Assembly (NCBI GenBank): GCA_012837835.1
Contig: DUQK01000045.1
Location: 25,606 to 89,605 of the forward strand
Length of the DNA: 64,000 bases
From: Christensenellaceae bacterium
GTDB taxonomy: Bacteria > Bacillota > Clostridia > Christensenellales > Aristaeellaceae
Direction of reading: 5' to 3'
The notes under the pieces are model-generated. The model was given only the letters and a program-made list of their open reading frames with translations. It did no database searches and was not told where the DNA came from. Shown here piece after piece: positions 29,301-38,762 of this stretch (the stretch's first letter is position 1; every line of letters starts with the position of its first letter). Position numbers and translations under genes: made by a program.

Positions 29301-29877
29301 TTTCCGTGTCAAAAAACTCTATCCTGTAGGGAATATCATCAAGAGGCGAGAATATATCTAGTATATCGCCACGAAGGGCGCACTGCCCCTTGCCCTCTAC
29401 CATGGATACCCGCTCATAGCCTAGGTTTACAAGTGTTTTTATTAATTCCTGCGGCTCATATATATCGCCTATATTTATAATTATGTTGGTAAAATCAGGC
29501 AGGGGAAAGCGCTGCATAAGGCATTCGGGGGATAGGCATAGCATTTTTATATCGCCTTTTATTACATCGCTTAGTACCCTTCTATTTTGAAGAGTTCTCT
29601 CCTTGCTGTATGTGCCCTGAACGAACTGAATATCCTGGTATGTAATATGCCCAGCTGCGCCACCCAGCAGTGATGAAGCGTTAGTTGACACCCTTTCAGA
29701 AGCTTTGGAGCTAGGCGCAATATATATAAGCTGCCTACCCGTATACTGGGATATTGCGCTTGAAACAAACACCCTCATGCTTTCAGGCATATCATAAAGG
29801 ACAATGCAGCTGCCTATGCTATCTACTATATTTTTAAAGTCTAAGCTTTCAAAAAGCGGCTCAAAAATACTGCTCAT
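26356..29877 (-). CDS. mfd: Transcription-repair coupling factor Mfd
   Basis: Removes RNA polymerase stalled at lesions and recruits UvrA. The N-terminal part is the UvrB-like module. The RNA-polymerase-interacting domain begins with [17 protein letters not shown] near residue 490. The RecG-like translocase has [19 protein letters not shown] near residue 645, the [12 protein letters not shown] box, [10 protein letters not shown] and a QLRGRVGRS block. A C-terminal TRCF domain ends the protein. At 1173 residues it is full length. It overlaps pth by four bases, the conserved pth-mfd arrangement. Confidence 0.96.
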   Translation of the reverse strand: MSSIFEPLFESLDFKNIVDSIGSCIVLYDMPESMRVFVSSAISQYTGRQLIYIAPSSKASERVSTNASSLLGGAAGHITYQDIQFVQGTYSKERTLQNRRVLSDVIKGDIKMLCLSPECLMQRFPLPDFTNIIINIGDIYEPQELIKTLVNLGYERVSMVEGKGQCALRGDILDIFSPLDDIPYRIEFFDTEIDSIRPFDTLSQRSESGVNSIEISPAPFYIIEESKRENAAESIISFIESNNDNAETASDMFSSGAAPLSNIGRMELDMQRLKATGFFPSIHLWYPLIEETLPIESYIKNAIIVLDTPNSVFTRIEREHAAFLDSLKQAVLRGDAIKKQAELCYTVDEIKQRLLAANPIIMQDMLLAFSGFVPEKLFNLSAKSTNEMYRGNFAEFAKGMKEYTGNGFAVGIATQSENRAKRIQSALSLEGFAMPDFIPDAYTLTHGKAVFIPISYYEGFVYDSAKIAIITQSDLYGSAQRKRVSTSKSRPIEAFIELNKGDYVVHEMHGIGVYEGTVRLQSEGTWRDYLYIRYQGSDKLYIPVDQFDRVQKYIGSEGYEPKLDSLNSTSWQKQKAKVKSSLKKLAFNLVELYAQREATPGFAFEPSPAWEEEFNDNFEFELTPDQQSAIDEVLADMEKPKNMDRLLLGDVGFGKTEVAMRAAFRAVINGKQVALLAPTTILVEQHYHSFIRRFRGFPVKIAKLSRFQSPAQNKATLIALFRGEIDIVIGTHRLLSKDVKFKNLGLLIVDEEQRFGVGHKESIKNIKKTVDVLTLSATPIPRTLHMSMVGIRDMSIIETPPEERQPVQSYVVSSSAALIRDVILRELGRGGQVYFLYNRVQRMEDFSARIRRLVPEAKIAIAHGQLRSNVLEDIMMDFSMGRYDVLLCSTIIENGLDIPNVNTLIVYDADRFGLGQLYQLRGRVGRSARKAYAYFLVRPDKALSEVAEKRLSAIRQFTEFGAGFRIAMRDIQIRGAGNIFGPEQSGQMSAIGYDMYCKMLERAVLSAQGKLVEDTEKDTRVDMNINAYLPENYVDGQAQRIEIYKRISWVKNDEDKQEVIALLIDRFGEPPEEVIALINIALLRSLAGNIGSDLVMYKNGILTLRLNPDYIKDPEMLLYILKDESNIKLTSGKTTKLLIKTSKDAQEALKLGIETLERLNNKLSMAQIDNKRG

Positions 29878-30440
29878 TTATTTGTGTTGTATATATTCAT
29901 AGCCCGCTCTATATCATACAGAATAAATTCAAGCGCTGCGTTTGCAGCCCTATCGATTGCGGAGTTTATTATATCCATATCTTCATCTGTAAATTTAGAT
30001 AGCACAAAGGAAGCAAGCTCCATATTTTCAGGCGGACTGCCTATGCCTATTCTAATTCTCGGGAATTTATCTGTATATGTTTCAGCTATTATGCTGCGAA
30101 GACCGTTGTGAGTACCCGCCCCGCCGTGGGGGCGCAGGCGTATTTTTCCAAGGGGCAAATCTATATCGTCTGAAATAATTAGTATATCTTGAGGTTCAAG
30201 TTTGTACCAATGCATAATTTCTCTAACTGCTCTGCCGCTTACATTCATGTATGTTTGGGGTTTAGCAAGTATAAACGTTTCTCCCTTATATTCGGTGTCT
30301 ATTAATATAGATGAAAGGGTGTTTCTCTCTCTTTTAGAGCCGCATTTTTCGGCTATTCTATCTACCGTTCTAAAGCCTACATTATGGCGGGTGTATGTAT
30401 AGTTTATGCCCGGGTTACCAAGACCTATTATTACTTTCAT
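29874..30440 (-). CDS. pth: Peptidyl-tRNA hydrolase
   Basis: Releases tRNA from prematurely dropped peptidyl-tRNA. Conserved residues: IIGLGNPG at the start, TRHNVGF with the catalytic histidine, KPQTYMN, and DDIDLPLGKIRLRPHGGAGTHNGL. At 188 residues it is normal. ATGA overlaps join it to purR upstream and mfd downstream. Confidence 0.96.
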   Translation of the reverse strand: MKVIIGLGNPGINYTYTRHNVGFRTVDRIAEKCGSKRERNTLSSILIDTEYKGETFILAKPQTYMNVSGRAVREIMHWYKLEPQDILIISDDIDLPLGKIRLRPHGGAGTHNGLRSIIAETYTDKFPRIRIGIGSPPENMELASFVLSKFTDEDMDIINSAIDRAANAALEFILYDIERAMNIYNTNK

Positions 30441-31264
30441 TCTTTGCTCCTGCGCTCATTAAGCCACTGCGCGGGCTGCACATAGGGCGGGGCTTCGCTG
30501 GAACGGCTTAGTGTCATAAGAGAAATATCGCCTGATACATGCCGCACCTTGCGCGGGTCTTCAGACAGCATAAATGCCATGCCGGCAATATGCACATTGA
30601 ATTCCTTCATAAGTGTACACATGCCAAGGGCTGTGCCGCCATCGCTTATAAAATCGTCTATAATTAGCGCTTTTTCGCCTGCCTTTGCGGCGCGTTTGGG
30701 CAGGGACATAGCTTCAAGGCTTCCCTTGCCGGAAAAATAGTTTATGTTAACAGAGCTCCCCTCGTATACTTTGCTAGTGCGTCTTGCAACAAGCAGAGGC
30801 ACTCCAAGCTGATGAGCTACCGCAAATGCAAAGGGTATGCCCTTTGTTTCCATAGTGAGCACGAAATCAGCCTCAGAATTTAGGTACTCCATAGCTATTA
30901 TAGAAGCAAGGGTATTTACTATACTTGGGGTTGAAAGTATATCCGACCAGTATAAAAAGCCGCCGGGTAATATACGCCTTGGGTCATTTAATATGCGGCT
31001 TACCTTAAGCACCTCGTCATATGCCTTATCAGCTGAAAAGTGCGGGCAATAGTACACACCGCCAAGCACACCTTGTTTTGTGATAACCCTGCCTATGCCT
31101 TCCTTTTGGAATGCGTCCGCTATAAGGGCGACATCTTCGCTAAGTGTGGATTTTGCAGCCCCAAACTTCTTAGAAAAGCTTGATAGTGTAAACACGTTGC
31201 TTGGATTTTCTACCAGCATACGGCTTATTATTGCTATTCTCTGCGCGCGTTTAAGTTTAGACAA
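30437..31264 (-). CDS. purR: Purine operon repressor PurR (Bacillus type)
   Basis: Transcription factor controlling purine synthesis genes in response to PRPP. The N-terminal winged helix (KRAQRIAIISRMLVENP through AAKSTLSEDVALI) is followed by a phosphoribosyltransferase-like domain with the PRPP loop ALIIDDFISDGGTA. At 275 residues it matches the family. The start is TTG at 31264, with TAGGAG nine bases upstream. It is the first gene of the nine-gene leftward operon; no PurBox was recognised in its own upstream region, and no convincing promoter either. Confidence 0.93.
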   Translation of the reverse strand: MSKLKRAQRIAIISRMLVENPSNVFTLSSFSKKFGAAKSTLSEDVALIADAFQKEGIGRVITKQGVLGGVYYCPHFSADKAYDEVLKVSRILNDPRRILPGGFLYWSDILSTPSIVNTLASIIAMEYLNSEADFVLTMETKGIPFAFAVAHQLGVPLLVARRTSKVYEGSSVNINYFSGKGSLEAMSLPKRAAKAGEKALIIDDFISDGGTALGMCTLMKEFNVHIAGMAFMLSEDPRKVRHVSGDISLMTLSRSSEAPPYVQPAQWLNERRSKE

Positions 31265-31364
31265 TACAAAAAACTCCTAACCATAGAATAGATATATAAT
31301 ACCAAAAAAATTCTAACTATGCACAAAAAAGTAAAAATTTGGGATTATTTAAGCTTAGGCATGG

Positions 31365-31393
31365 CAAATAAAACCCCCGCATATAAGCGGGGG
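31365..31393 (-). terminator. Intrinsic terminator of the nagA/sugar-kinase operon
   Basis: CCCCCGC (31374-31380) pairs with GCGGGGG (31387-31393) around a six-base loop. On the minus strand the stem is followed by TTTTATT. It lies about 30 bases beyond the sugar-kinase stop. Confidence 0.85.
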
Positions 31394-31423
31394 AATGCCA
31401 TTGTAGTTTATACAAAAATTAGC

Positions 31424-32809
31424 TTACTTTTTTACTATTTCAGGCAGGCTTGCAGCTGCAACTGACTGACCTACTCTGCGGCTCTGCTCGTCCGGTATAT
31501 TAAGCTCAAGCTTCTTTGCAAGCTCCGGGAACTCATTATCAAGCACCTTATGCGCATTGTCTAATATAAGCGTGCCGCCATCGCCTGATGTAACACGACC
31601 TAGGATAAGCACATGCTTAATATCGTAGAACAGCGAATAGTAGGCGATTGCATAGCCGAAGTATACGCCTATGCTTTCGAATATCTTTTTCGCTCCTTCA
31701 TGGCCTTCAGCAAGCTTTTTCTGCACTACTTTAAGCTTTTCAGCGGGGGATAGGTTTTCGTCAAGCTCTATACCCGCGGCGGGTGCAAGCTTTATTACGC
31801 CGTCTTGCGAAAAGTACTTAACACCGCAGCCATAATCGCCCGACCATTCGTCTACCATGGCATCGGGGTTTGCGTCTATCGGTACGAAGGCAAGCTCATT
31901 TAACCAGCCCATTATGTGCATGTTTTCGTCAACATATCCGCCGGCTTCGCTTGTGCCCATGGCTATGCCAAGCACGTTTCCGCTGTCTAGGTTCATAGCG
32001 CCTGCAAGTGCGGTAACATCTCCGTCGTTGGCAACTTCAAGCGGTACATCGCCAAACTGCTTGGCTATGTCTATGTACATGGTTTTTACATGCTTGTCAA
32101 ACTCATCCCTTGGTACCTTAAGGAATAGAGAAGCAACCATTATTTTATTATCCACATAGTTGCCTGCGCTGCTAACGCCTATGGCGTCAACGCGGGGCAT
32201 ATGGGAGGCAGCTGTTTTCATGGCTGTATATATGCCATCATAGTGGTACTGGGGGTCTGAATTAATTTTGGGGTGCCATACTACTTCTTCTGAATACACG
32301 GGTTCGCCGTCTATAACCGCGCTGACTTTCCTGTCGCTGCCGCCAGCGTCAAAGCCTATTCTGCAGCCGTCAAGGTGTTTGCCTATGTTGCTGGCGCTTT
32401 CTATGGGCGTTTCTATAAGGGAAGCGTCTTCATAGTACTCTACCTCAAAAGGCTGCTCGTATACGGTTTCCATATGGTCTACGTCAAACGCTCGCTCACC
32501 CTCGCGAGTGTATACTTTTTTAACATGCTCATATATGGCTTTAGAGCCCGATAGTTTTATTTTGTAGCCGCCGTACATCCATAGCAAACCCTTAATAATA
32601 CGGTCAAACAGGGCTATGGTGAGCTCTTCACTAGTGCCATCGGGGAAAATATCGCAGCTCCACGGGGTTGAGTAGCCGCCGCTCCTTTCTATTGCGCAAA
32701 CGAATTTTTGCTTGTTTTCCTCGTTTTTGAGCTTTTCCTGGTAATCCCTGAATGCTATGGAAAGAGGGGCGAACTTAGGGTCAAGTTCGGGTGTAAATTT
32801 TAGTTTCAT
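31424..32809 (-). CDS. ROK-like sugar kinase with an N-terminal extension
   Basis: An actin-like ATPase-fold kinase. The phosphate-1 motif RIGFDAGGSDRKVSAVIDG does not appear until about residue 148, so about 147 extra residues precede the kinase fold; I do not recognise this extension. Later motifs are IGVSSAGNYVDNK, the probable catalytic aspartate in VANDGDVTALAGA, and AMGTSEAGGYVD. The ROK zinc motif (CXCGXXGCXE) is not visible. It overlaps nagA by four bases, suggesting it phosphorylates an amino sugar or another sugar from the neighbouring importer. It could belong to a separate ROK-related family. Confidence 0.7.
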   Translation of the reverse strand: MKLKFTPELDPKFAPLSIAFRDYQEKLKNEENKQKFVCAIERSGGYSTPWSCDIFPDGTSEELTIALFDRIIKGLLWMYGGYKIKLSGSKAIYEHVKKVYTREGERAFDVDHMETVYEQPFEVEYYEDASLIETPIESASNIGKHLDGCRIGFDAGGSDRKVSAVIDGEPVYSEEVVWHPKINSDPQYHYDGIYTAMKTAASHMPRVDAIGVSSAGNYVDNKIMVASLFLKVPRDEFDKHVKTMYIDIAKQFGDVPLEVANDGDVTALAGAMNLDSGNVLGIAMGTSEAGGYVDENMHIMGWLNELAFVPIDANPDAMVDEWSGDYGCGVKYFSQDGVIKLAPAAGIELDENLSPAEKLKVVQKKLAEGHEGAKKIFESIGVYFGYAIAYYSLFYDIKHVLILGRVTSGDGGTLILDNAHKVLDNEFPELAKKLELNIPDEQSRRVGQSVAAASLPEIVKK

Positions 32810-33963
32810 TGCTGTGCTCCTTTGCTGAATTTTTCTATACCTCTAACGAAGGTTTTATATACATTGAAGGATGCGTCCATAATGGCTATATCGGCATCCT
32901 TGCCTACATCAAGCGAGCCTTTATTCCCATCAACGCCTATGGCTCTTGCGGGATAAAGGGAGGCTGCGTTTATAGCCTCATAAAGGGGAATATCCGTATT
33001 TTCGTAAAGGTTTTTAGCTGCTAGGTTTAGTTTAAGTACGCTGCCGGCAATGGTGCCGTCCGCAAGGCGGCATTCAACACCCTTTACAAATATAGGCTGG
33101 CCGCCTAGCGTGTATTCGCCATCTTCAAGACCGCCTGCTCTAGTGCAGTCTGTAATAAGTACAAGCTTATCCTTTTTGGCTTTATATACAAGCTTAAATA
33201 ACCCTGGGTGTATATGGAAACAATCGGCTATAAGTTCGCATACTACGTCTTCTGTAAGCGCTGCGCCTACAACGCCCGGCTCCCTGTGGTTAAGCCCAGT
33301 CATAGCGTTAAATAGATGGGTGATATGCGAAGCTCCCGCCTTTATAGCTTCTACAGCTTCGCTGTATTTAGCGTCTGTATGTCCTATTGAAACCACTATA
33401 TCGCTGTTCTCAGTAATCTCTTTAATGCACTCTATGCCGCCTGGCATTTCGGGGGCTAGAGTTATCATTTTTATTACATCCTTATAGGGGAGTATACGAG
33501 AGGCATCGGGCGGGAGTATATTTGTATCCGCCTGTGCGCCCTTTCTTTTTGTGTTAACAAATGGACCTTCCGCGTGTACGCCTAGTATCTCAGCGCCTAT
33601 AAATTCAGGCGTTTTACTTTCGGGCATCATGCTTTTAGCAAGCTCAAACGCCGCAACTATTTCATCCCAAGGTACTGTCATAGTGGTTGGCATAAAAGAG
33701 CTTACGCCGTTTTCAAGTACGCCCTTTGCCATTATGCGGAGACCTTCTTCAATGCCGTCTGAAATATCCTCACCATGGTAGCCGTGTATATGTATATCCA
33801 CAAGCCCGGGTATAATATATTTCCCTCCTGCGTCTATTTTTTCTTCAACTTGCATGAAGCCATCATATTCTATTGCCAATATTTTTTTATCAAAATACAA
33901 CACCTTGTCCTTGATTTCACCTTTCGGCGTAACAATAATGCCGTTATATATAGCACGCACCAT
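32806..33963 (-). CDS. nagA: N-acetylglucosamine-6-phosphate deacetylase
   Basis: Removes acetate from GlcNAc-6-P, feeding amino sugars to glycolysis and wall synthesis. Amidohydrolase landmarks: the metal-binding HIHGYHGEDISDG near residue 57, AEGPFVN with the metal-binding Glu, SIGHTDA, THLFNAMTGLNHREPG and the catalytic Asp in ITDCTRAGG. At 385 residues it is normal. The ribosome site AGGGAGG precedes the ATG. It is the first gene of a two-gene unit with the sugar kinase and diverges from the ABC importer. No nagB lies in the window. Confidence 0.95.
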   Translation of the reverse strand: MVRAIYNGIIVTPKGEIKDKVLYFDKKILAIEYDGFMQVEEKIDAGGKYIIPGLVDIHIHGYHGEDISDGIEEGLRIMAKGVLENGVSSFMPTTMTVPWDEIVAAFELAKSMMPESKTPEFIGAEILGVHAEGPFVNTKRKGAQADTNILPPDASRILPYKDVIKMITLAPEMPGGIECIKEITENSDIVVSIGHTDAKYSEAVEAIKAGASHITHLFNAMTGLNHREPGVVGAALTEDVVCELIADCFHIHPGLFKLVYKAKKDKLVLITDCTRAGGLEDGEYTLGGQPIFVKGVECRLADGTIAGSVLKLNLAAKNLYENTDIPLYEAINAASLYPARAIGVDGNKGSLDVGKDADIAIMDASFNVYKTFVRGIEKFSKGAQQ

Positions 33964-33995
33964 AAAAAGCCTCCCTAGTATTTAAATTCCTCTCC

Positions 33996-34024
33996 ATTGT
34001 ATACAAATAGGCGCATAGTTTCAA
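33996..34024 (-). promoter_or_regulatory. Promoter of nagA with palindrome at -10
   Basis: On the minus strand TTGAAA (34019-34024) and TACAAT (33996-34001) are 17 bases apart. The -10 box overlaps the palindrome TTGTATACAA (33998-34007), a plausible operator. In the 319-base divergent gap (33964-34282), positions 34025-34223 are AT-rich with no other feature I can support. Confidence 0.7.
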
Positions 34025-34223
34025 GTGATTAGTCTTGTGTTCTTATGTGCTTTATAATTAATCAGATAGAAATCTATTTTGTTGAATAAATATACAAAAT
34101 GGTCGAATTTCTGACTGCGTTATTTCAAAAAAAAGGATTTAAATGCCGAAGTTGCTGTAAAACAACAAGAAACATGAGTATATGCATAATTATTAACCCA
34201 AAAACCCTATTCTTTCAACAAGC

Positions 34224-34256
34224 TTGATTTTTACGGAGGATAAGGGTATAATACCC
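34224..34256 (+). promoter_or_regulatory. Promoter of the sugar ABC importer with palindromic -10
   Basis: TTGATT (34224-34229), 17-base spacer, TATAAT (34247-34252). The -10 box is the centre of the palindrome GGGTATAATACCC (34244-34256), which could be a repressor site. It lies about 30 bases before the binding-protein start. Confidence 0.78.
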
Positions 34257-34282
34257 GTAAATAAATTTATGGAGGTAATACC

Positions 34283-35497
34283 ATGAAAAAACTTTTGTGT
34301 TTCGTGTTGTGCCTTGCGATGATGCCGTTTGTTTTTAGCGCTTCAGCAGAAAACATCAGCATCAACTTCTCTATCTGGGACAAAAACCAGCAGCCAGGTA
34401 TGGAAGCTATCGCAGCTGCCTACACCGAAAAAAACCCCGACGTAACCATCAACGTACAGGTTACCCCATGGAGTGAATATTGGACCAAACTCCAGGCCGC
34501 CGCTGCGGGTGGATCATTGCCAGATGTATTCTGGATGCACTCCAACCAGTTCTATGTATATGCAGAAGCCGGTACTATGCTGGATTTAACCGACCTTAAC
34601 ATCGATTATTCGCCATATCCTGAGGGCGTTACGGCAATGTATCAGTACGAAGGTGGACAATATGCCGTTCCAAAGGATTATGATACGATTGCACTTGCAT
34701 ATAATAAAGAGATATTTGATAATGCAGGCGTTGCCTATCCGGACGATACTTGGACATGGGATACGCTGCTTGAAAACGCAAAGAAACTTACCGATAAGGA
34801 AAAAGGTATATATGGTTATGGCGCACCCCTACACGACCAAGAAGGCTTCCTTAACTTCATCTACCAAAACGAAGGCTACGAATTTAAAGACGGCAAATCC
34901 GGCTACGATCTGCCCGAAACAAGAGAAGCGCTGCAATTCTACATCGATTTTGCCTTAAAACACGAAGTATCTCCCACGCCGCAAAGCTTTGCTGATGTTG
35001 GTGCGGATGACCAGTTTAAGGCAGGCAGGCTTGCAATGCTCAATGTTGGCACATGGATGATGAGTGACTACACCGTTTATGACGGCATTAAAGACAAGTT
35101 TGATCTTGCAGTTTTACCTAAAGGCAAAGTACGCGCTTCCATATACAACGGTCTTGGATATGCAGGTGCAGCCACCACTGAACACCCTGAACAGGTAAAG
35201 GATTTCATTAAATTCTGCGGAAGCGAAGAAGCAAATATTATACAGGCTGAGCATAAGGCAGCAATCCCCGCTTATGCCGGAACCGAAAAATACTTTGTAG
35301 AACAATTCTCAAATATCAATATCGGCGCTTATCCTGAAATGATTAGCTACGGCGTACCCTTCCCCTTCTCACAGAGGAAGAGCCTGTGGATAAATACAGA
35401 GTATGAAAACTTAGGCGCAGTATATTCAGGTGAATTTACGCTTGAAGAAGCCTGCGACAGAATGCATCAGACAATTACAGAAGTTGAAGCCGAATAA
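34283..35497 (+). CDS. Sugar ABC transporter substrate-binding protein (family 1)
   Basis: Extracytoplasmic receptor of the importer formed with the next two genes; of the MalE/UgpB type. The signal peptide is MKKLLCFVLCLAMMPFVFSA with cleavage near SASA-EN, and no lipobox cysteine follows it. The mature start (INFSIWDKNQQPGMEAIAAA) and the SLPDVFWMHSNQFYVYAEAG stretch are typical of the family. At 404 residues it is normal. Codons are richer in ATC, AAC and ACC than in most genes of the window, as in highly expressed genes. GGAGG precedes the ATG. The matching ATPase is not in this cluster. Confidence 0.92.
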   Translation: MKKLLCFVLCLAMMPFVFSASAENISINFSIWDKNQQPGMEAIAAAYTEKNPDVTINVQVTPWSEYWTKLQAAAAGGSLPDVFWMHSNQFYVYAEAGTMLDLTDLNIDYSPYPEGVTAMYQYEGGQYAVPKDYDTIALAYNKEIFDNAGVAYPDDTWTWDTLLENAKKLTDKEKGIYGYGAPLHDQEGFLNFIYQNEGYEFKDGKSGYDLPETREALQFYIDFALKHEVSPTPQSFADVGADDQFKAGRLAMLNVGTWMMSDYTVYDGIKDKFDLAVLPKGKVRASIYNGLGYAGAATTEHPEQVKDFIKFCGSEEANIIQAEHKAAIPAYAGTEKYFVEQFSNINIGAYPEMISYGVPFPFSQRKSLWINTEYENLGAVYSGEFTLEEACDRMHQTITEVEAE

Positions 35498-35511
35498 ATA
35501 TTGGCTGATTC

Positions 35512-35539
35512 AATCAGGCTGGGAAACCCCAGCCTGATT
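35512..35539 (+). other. Intercistronic hairpin after the binding-protein gene
   Basis: AATCAGGCTGGG (35512-35523) pairs perfectly with CCCAGCCTGATT (35528-35539) over a four-base loop. No T-run follows, so it is more likely an RNA-stabilising or attenuating hairpin that raises binding-protein output over the permeases than a full terminator. Confidence 0.75.
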
Positions 35540-35572
35540 AACTTGATATTCAATACTTAATAGGAGGCAATA

Positions 35573-36475
35573 ATGGATTTACGCACCGTTAATAAAAGAA
35601 GATTCAAAGCGGAATATGCATGGGGATATTTATTTATAATGCCTACCATTATTGGTCTTGTCATACTCAATATCTATCCTCTTTTTGACACTCTTGTATT
35701 AAGCCTATATAAAAAGCAGGGTCTTGTGGGGATGAAATATGTGGGTCTTGAGAACTATGTTAAGTTATTCGGTGACTCGCTTACATGGCAGTCTACCTTA
35801 AACACCTTTTTATATGTGATATATACAGTGCCTATAGGCATATTTCTGTCGCTAATACTTGCTACTATGCTTAATAACAAGATACGCTTTAAAAGCCTTT
35901 TTAGAGGAATATACTTCTTGCCTATAGTTGTAGCGCCTGCTGCTGTAACACTCGTATGGAAATGGATATTCAATTCGGAATTTGGTATATTAAACCAGTT
36001 TCTTAATCTGTTAGGCATAAAAGGGCCTGTTTGGATTTCCACCCCCGGCGTTACACTTATAGCCGCTGCGATTATAGGAATATGGAGCAATATAGGTTAC
36101 GACCTTGTTATGATTTTAGCAGGTCTTCAATCCATACCTGGCACGCTTTACGAAGCTGCCGATATAGACGGCGTAAACGCTTGGCAGCGGTTTTTCTATA
36201 TAACAATACCGCAGATTTCTCCCGTGTTGTTTTTTGTGACAGTTATGCGCACTATGAACTCCCTTAAACAGTTTGATACCATATACTTGCTTGTTGATAG
36301 GAGCAATCCGGCTTTCCGTTCCACTCAAACGCTTATGGTGCAATTCTACATAGAAGCTTTCCAAAAGTACAACCAAGGGTATGGCGCTGCTATTGCTGCA
36401 TGGATGTTTGTCATAATAATGCTCATTACTGTAATACAATTTATAGGCGAGAAAAAGCTTGTTCACTATACATAG
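35573..36475 (+). CDS. Sugar ABC transporter permease (MalF/UgpA type)
   Basis: Inner-membrane half of the importer; six predicted helices, the first at about residues 17-38. The ATPase-contacting EAA loop reads EAADIDGVNAWQRFFYITIP near residue 195. At 300 residues it is typical. AGGAGG precedes the ATG. The second permease follows after about ten bases. Confidence 0.94.
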   Translation: MDLRTVNKRRFKAEYAWGYLFIMPTIIGLVILNIYPLFDTLVLSLYKKQGLVGMKYVGLENYVKLFGDSLTWQSTLNTFLYVIYTVPIGIFLSLILATMLNNKIRFKSLFRGIYFLPIVVAPAAVTLVWKWIFNSEFGILNQFLNLLGIKGPVWISTPGVTLIAAAIIGIWSNIGYDLVMILAGLQSIPGTLYEAADIDGVNAWQRFFYITIPQISPVLFFVTVMRTMNSLKQFDTIYLLVDRSNPAFRSTQTLMVQFYIEAFQKYNQGYGAAIAAWMFVIIMLITVIQFIGEKKLVHYT

Positions 36476-36485
36476 GAGGGCAGAC

Positions 36486-37328
36486 ATGACAAAGAGCAGT
36501 ATTGCATATAAGCTAAGGAAAAACCACGTATTCATTTATTTCTTTCTGATACTTGGTTCATTCATAATGATATTTCCATTCATATGGATGATACTTACTT
36601 CTTTTAAAACGATAAGCGAATCCATGATGGTTCCTCCGACTTTCATGCCGGAAAGTTTCCTTTTTAACAACTATAAGGATGTATTGCAGCTTTTGCCGTT
36701 TAAAAACCTGTATATTAATACGGGGCTGCTGATTCTGTTTAGAATAATATTGGCGGTGGCGTTTTCATCTACTGCGGCATTTGCCTTTGCAAAGCTTAAT
36801 TTTCCGCTTAAAAAAGTACTGTTCACTATTGTATTGGCACAGATGATGATACCGGCGCAAATTTTTATTATACCCCAGTACAGGATTCTTGCTAAAATGA
36901 ACATGCTCAACTCACTTTTTGCACTTCTTTTCCCGGGGCTTGTAAGTGCTTTCGGTACATTTTTCCTAAGGCAGTTTTATATGGGTCTGCCTGACGAGCT
37001 TGTTGAAGCATCTAATCTGGATGGATGCAATGTGTGGCAGACTTTTATAATGATACTCTTTCCTCTAACGAAAACTGCTGTTATTGCTCTTGCCATTTTT
37101 ACAGCGATATTTGCCTATTCCGATATGATGTGGCCTTTAATTGTAAACATGGAAATAGAAAAAATGACGCTCTCTGCAGGCTTAAGTACATTAAATGCCG
37201 GTTTCAGTACTAATTTCCCCGTGCTCATGGCAGGCGCTACTCTTGCAATGCTGCCGATGCTTGCGCTCTACCTTGTATTCCAGAAGCAATTCATAGAAGG
37301 TATTGCACTTACCGGTACAAAAGCATAA
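36486..37328 (+). CDS. Sugar ABC transporter permease (MalG/UgpE type)
   Basis: Second membrane half of the importer with six predicted helices. The EAA loop reads EASNLDGCNVWQTFIMILFP near residue 185, and the C-terminus (FQKQFIEGIALTGTKA) is characteristic of MalG-type subunits. The start at 36486 is set by GGAGGG immediately after the previous stop; an upstream in-frame start would lie inside the preceding gene. 280 residues. No ATP-binding subunit follows, so a shared MsmK-like ATPase encoded elsewhere is expected. Confidence 0.94.
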   Translation: MTKSSIAYKLRKNHVFIYFFLILGSFIMIFPFIWMILTSFKTISESMMVPPTFMPESFLFNNYKDVLQLLPFKNLYINTGLLILFRIILAVAFSSTAAFAFAKLNFPLKKVLFTIVLAQMMIPAQIFIIPQYRILAKMNMLNSLFALLFPGLVSAFGTFFLRQFYMGLPDELVEASNLDGCNVWQTFIMILFPLTKTAVIALAIFTAIFAYSDMMWPLIVNMEIEKMTLSAGLSTLNAGFSTNFPVLMAGATLAMLPMLALYLVFQKQFIEGIALTGTKA

Positions 37329-37362
37329 ACTATTATAAAATTTTAGGAGGCTACTTCAACTG

Positions 37363-38685
37363 ATGAAAATTACTTTTATGGGTGCAGGAAGTACAATATT
37401 TGTACGCAACATAGTGCGTGACTGTATGAATACAGACTGCTTTAAGGATGCGGAATTTGCCTTATATGATATAGACCGCGGGCGCCTTGAGGATAGCTGT
37501 ATAATACTTGAAGGTTATAACGAGCGTTTCAATGAAAACAGGGCAAAAATTAGCACATATCTCGGTGTTGAAAACAGAAAAGATGCCCTACGCAATGCAG
37601 ACTTTGTAATTAACGCGATACAGGTCGGTTTTTATGACCCCTGCACTATAATAGACTTTGAAATCCCTAAAAAATATGGGCTTAGGCAAACTATTGCGGA
37701 TACCCTCGGCATAGGCGGTATCATGAGGGCGCTGCGTACTATCCCCGTTATGCAGGATTTTGCGGACGATATTATGGAAGTCTGCCCTAATGCATTGCTT
37801 CTTAACTATGTAAACCCCATGGCGATGCTTACAGGCTATATGCTGCGCTACACTGATGTTAAAACAATAGGTCTTTGCCACAGCGTACAGGTATGTGTAA
37901 AAGAGCTTCTTGAAGGGGTTGGCATGGAAGATAAGCTTGAAGGGCATAAGGAGCTTATAGCGGGCATAAACCATATGGCATGGCTTTTATCCATTGAGGA
38001 TAAATACGGCAACGATTTGTATCCCGAAATTAGAAAGCTTGCCGCCAAAAAGAACGCCGAAGAAAAACATAAAGACATGGTTCGTTTTGAATACATTAAA
38101 GACTTCGGTTATTATTGTACGGAAAGCAGCGAGCATAACAGTGAGTATAACAACTTCTTTATACGCACGGATACGCCCGAGTATATTGAAAAGTTCAACA
38201 TACCGCTTGATGAATATCCAAGGCGCTGTGTAATGCAGATTGAAGGCTGGGCAAAAGAAAAAGAGGCAATACTTAAGCACTCTAACCAAGAAGATTTCCG
38301 CCGCTCAATAGAATATGCGAGCCATATAATGGAAGCTGTCACGGAAAATAAACCCATACAAATAGGCGGTAATGTTTTAAACACTGGTCTTATAGACAAC
38401 TTGCCTAGAAACGCCTGCGTTGAAGTGCCCTGCCTTGTAAACGGCAGCGGCATACACCCCTGCCATGTAGGTTCTCTTCCGGAACAGCTTGCTGCAATGA
38501 ATAGGCTAAATATAAATGTTCAGCTGCTTACCATACAGGCTGCTGTATCCAAAAAGCGTGAGGATATTTATATGGCTGCCATGCTTGACCCGCTTACATC
38601 TTCAGAACTTAACAAAGACAAAATCAAAGCCATGGTTGATGAACTTATTGAAGCCCATGGGGATTACATGAAAGACTATGGATAA
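37363..38685 (+). CDS. GH4 family alpha-galactosidase (MelA-like)
   Basis: Cytoplasmic NAD- and Mn-dependent glycosidase. The dinucleotide-binding loop is ITFMGAGSTIFVRN at the N-terminus. The metal cysteine lies in GLCHSVQ (Cys near residue 172); within GH4 the CHSV form is associated with alpha-galactosidases. A metal histidine lies in GINHMAW near residue 202. At 440 residues it is normal. Following the ABC importer by about 34 bases, it should hydrolyse the imported alpha-galactoside. Other GH4 specificities remain possible. Confidence 0.88.
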   Translation: MKITFMGAGSTIFVRNIVRDCMNTDCFKDAEFALYDIDRGRLEDSCIILEGYNERFNENRAKISTYLGVENRKDALRNADFVINAIQVGFYDPCTIIDFEIPKKYGLRQTIADTLGIGGIMRALRTIPVMQDFADDIMEVCPNALLLNYVNPMAMLTGYMLRYTDVKTIGLCHSVQVCVKELLEGVGMEDKLEGHKELIAGINHMAWLLSIEDKYGNDLYPEIRKLAAKKNAEEKHKDMVRFEYIKDFGYYCTESSEHNSEYNNFFIRTDTPEYIEKFNIPLDEYPRRCVMQIEGWAKEKEAILKHSNQEDFRRSIEYASHIMEAVTENKPIQIGGNVLNTGLIDNLPRNACVEVPCLVNGSGIHPCHVGSLPEQLAAMNRLNINVQLLTIQAAVSKKREDIYMAAMLDPLTSSELNKDKIKAMVDELIEAHGDYMKDYG

Positions 38686-38702
38686 GTAATAAACCGTTCC
38701 GT

Positions 38703-38762
38703 TATACAATTTGTATAGTATAAACCCGTCAAATACCTTGTGTTGAAAAATTTGGTGGGTTT
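38703..38762 (+). other. Palindrome and hairpin downstream of the GH4 gene
   Basis: TATACAATTTGTATA (38703-38717) is a 15-base palindrome. It is followed by a hairpin with arms AAACCCGTCAAAT (38722-38734) and ATTTGGTGGGTTT (38750-38762), mismatched at two positions. No T-run follows the second arm, so termination is only possible. Positions 38763-38890 hold nothing else I can support. Confidence 0.5.
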
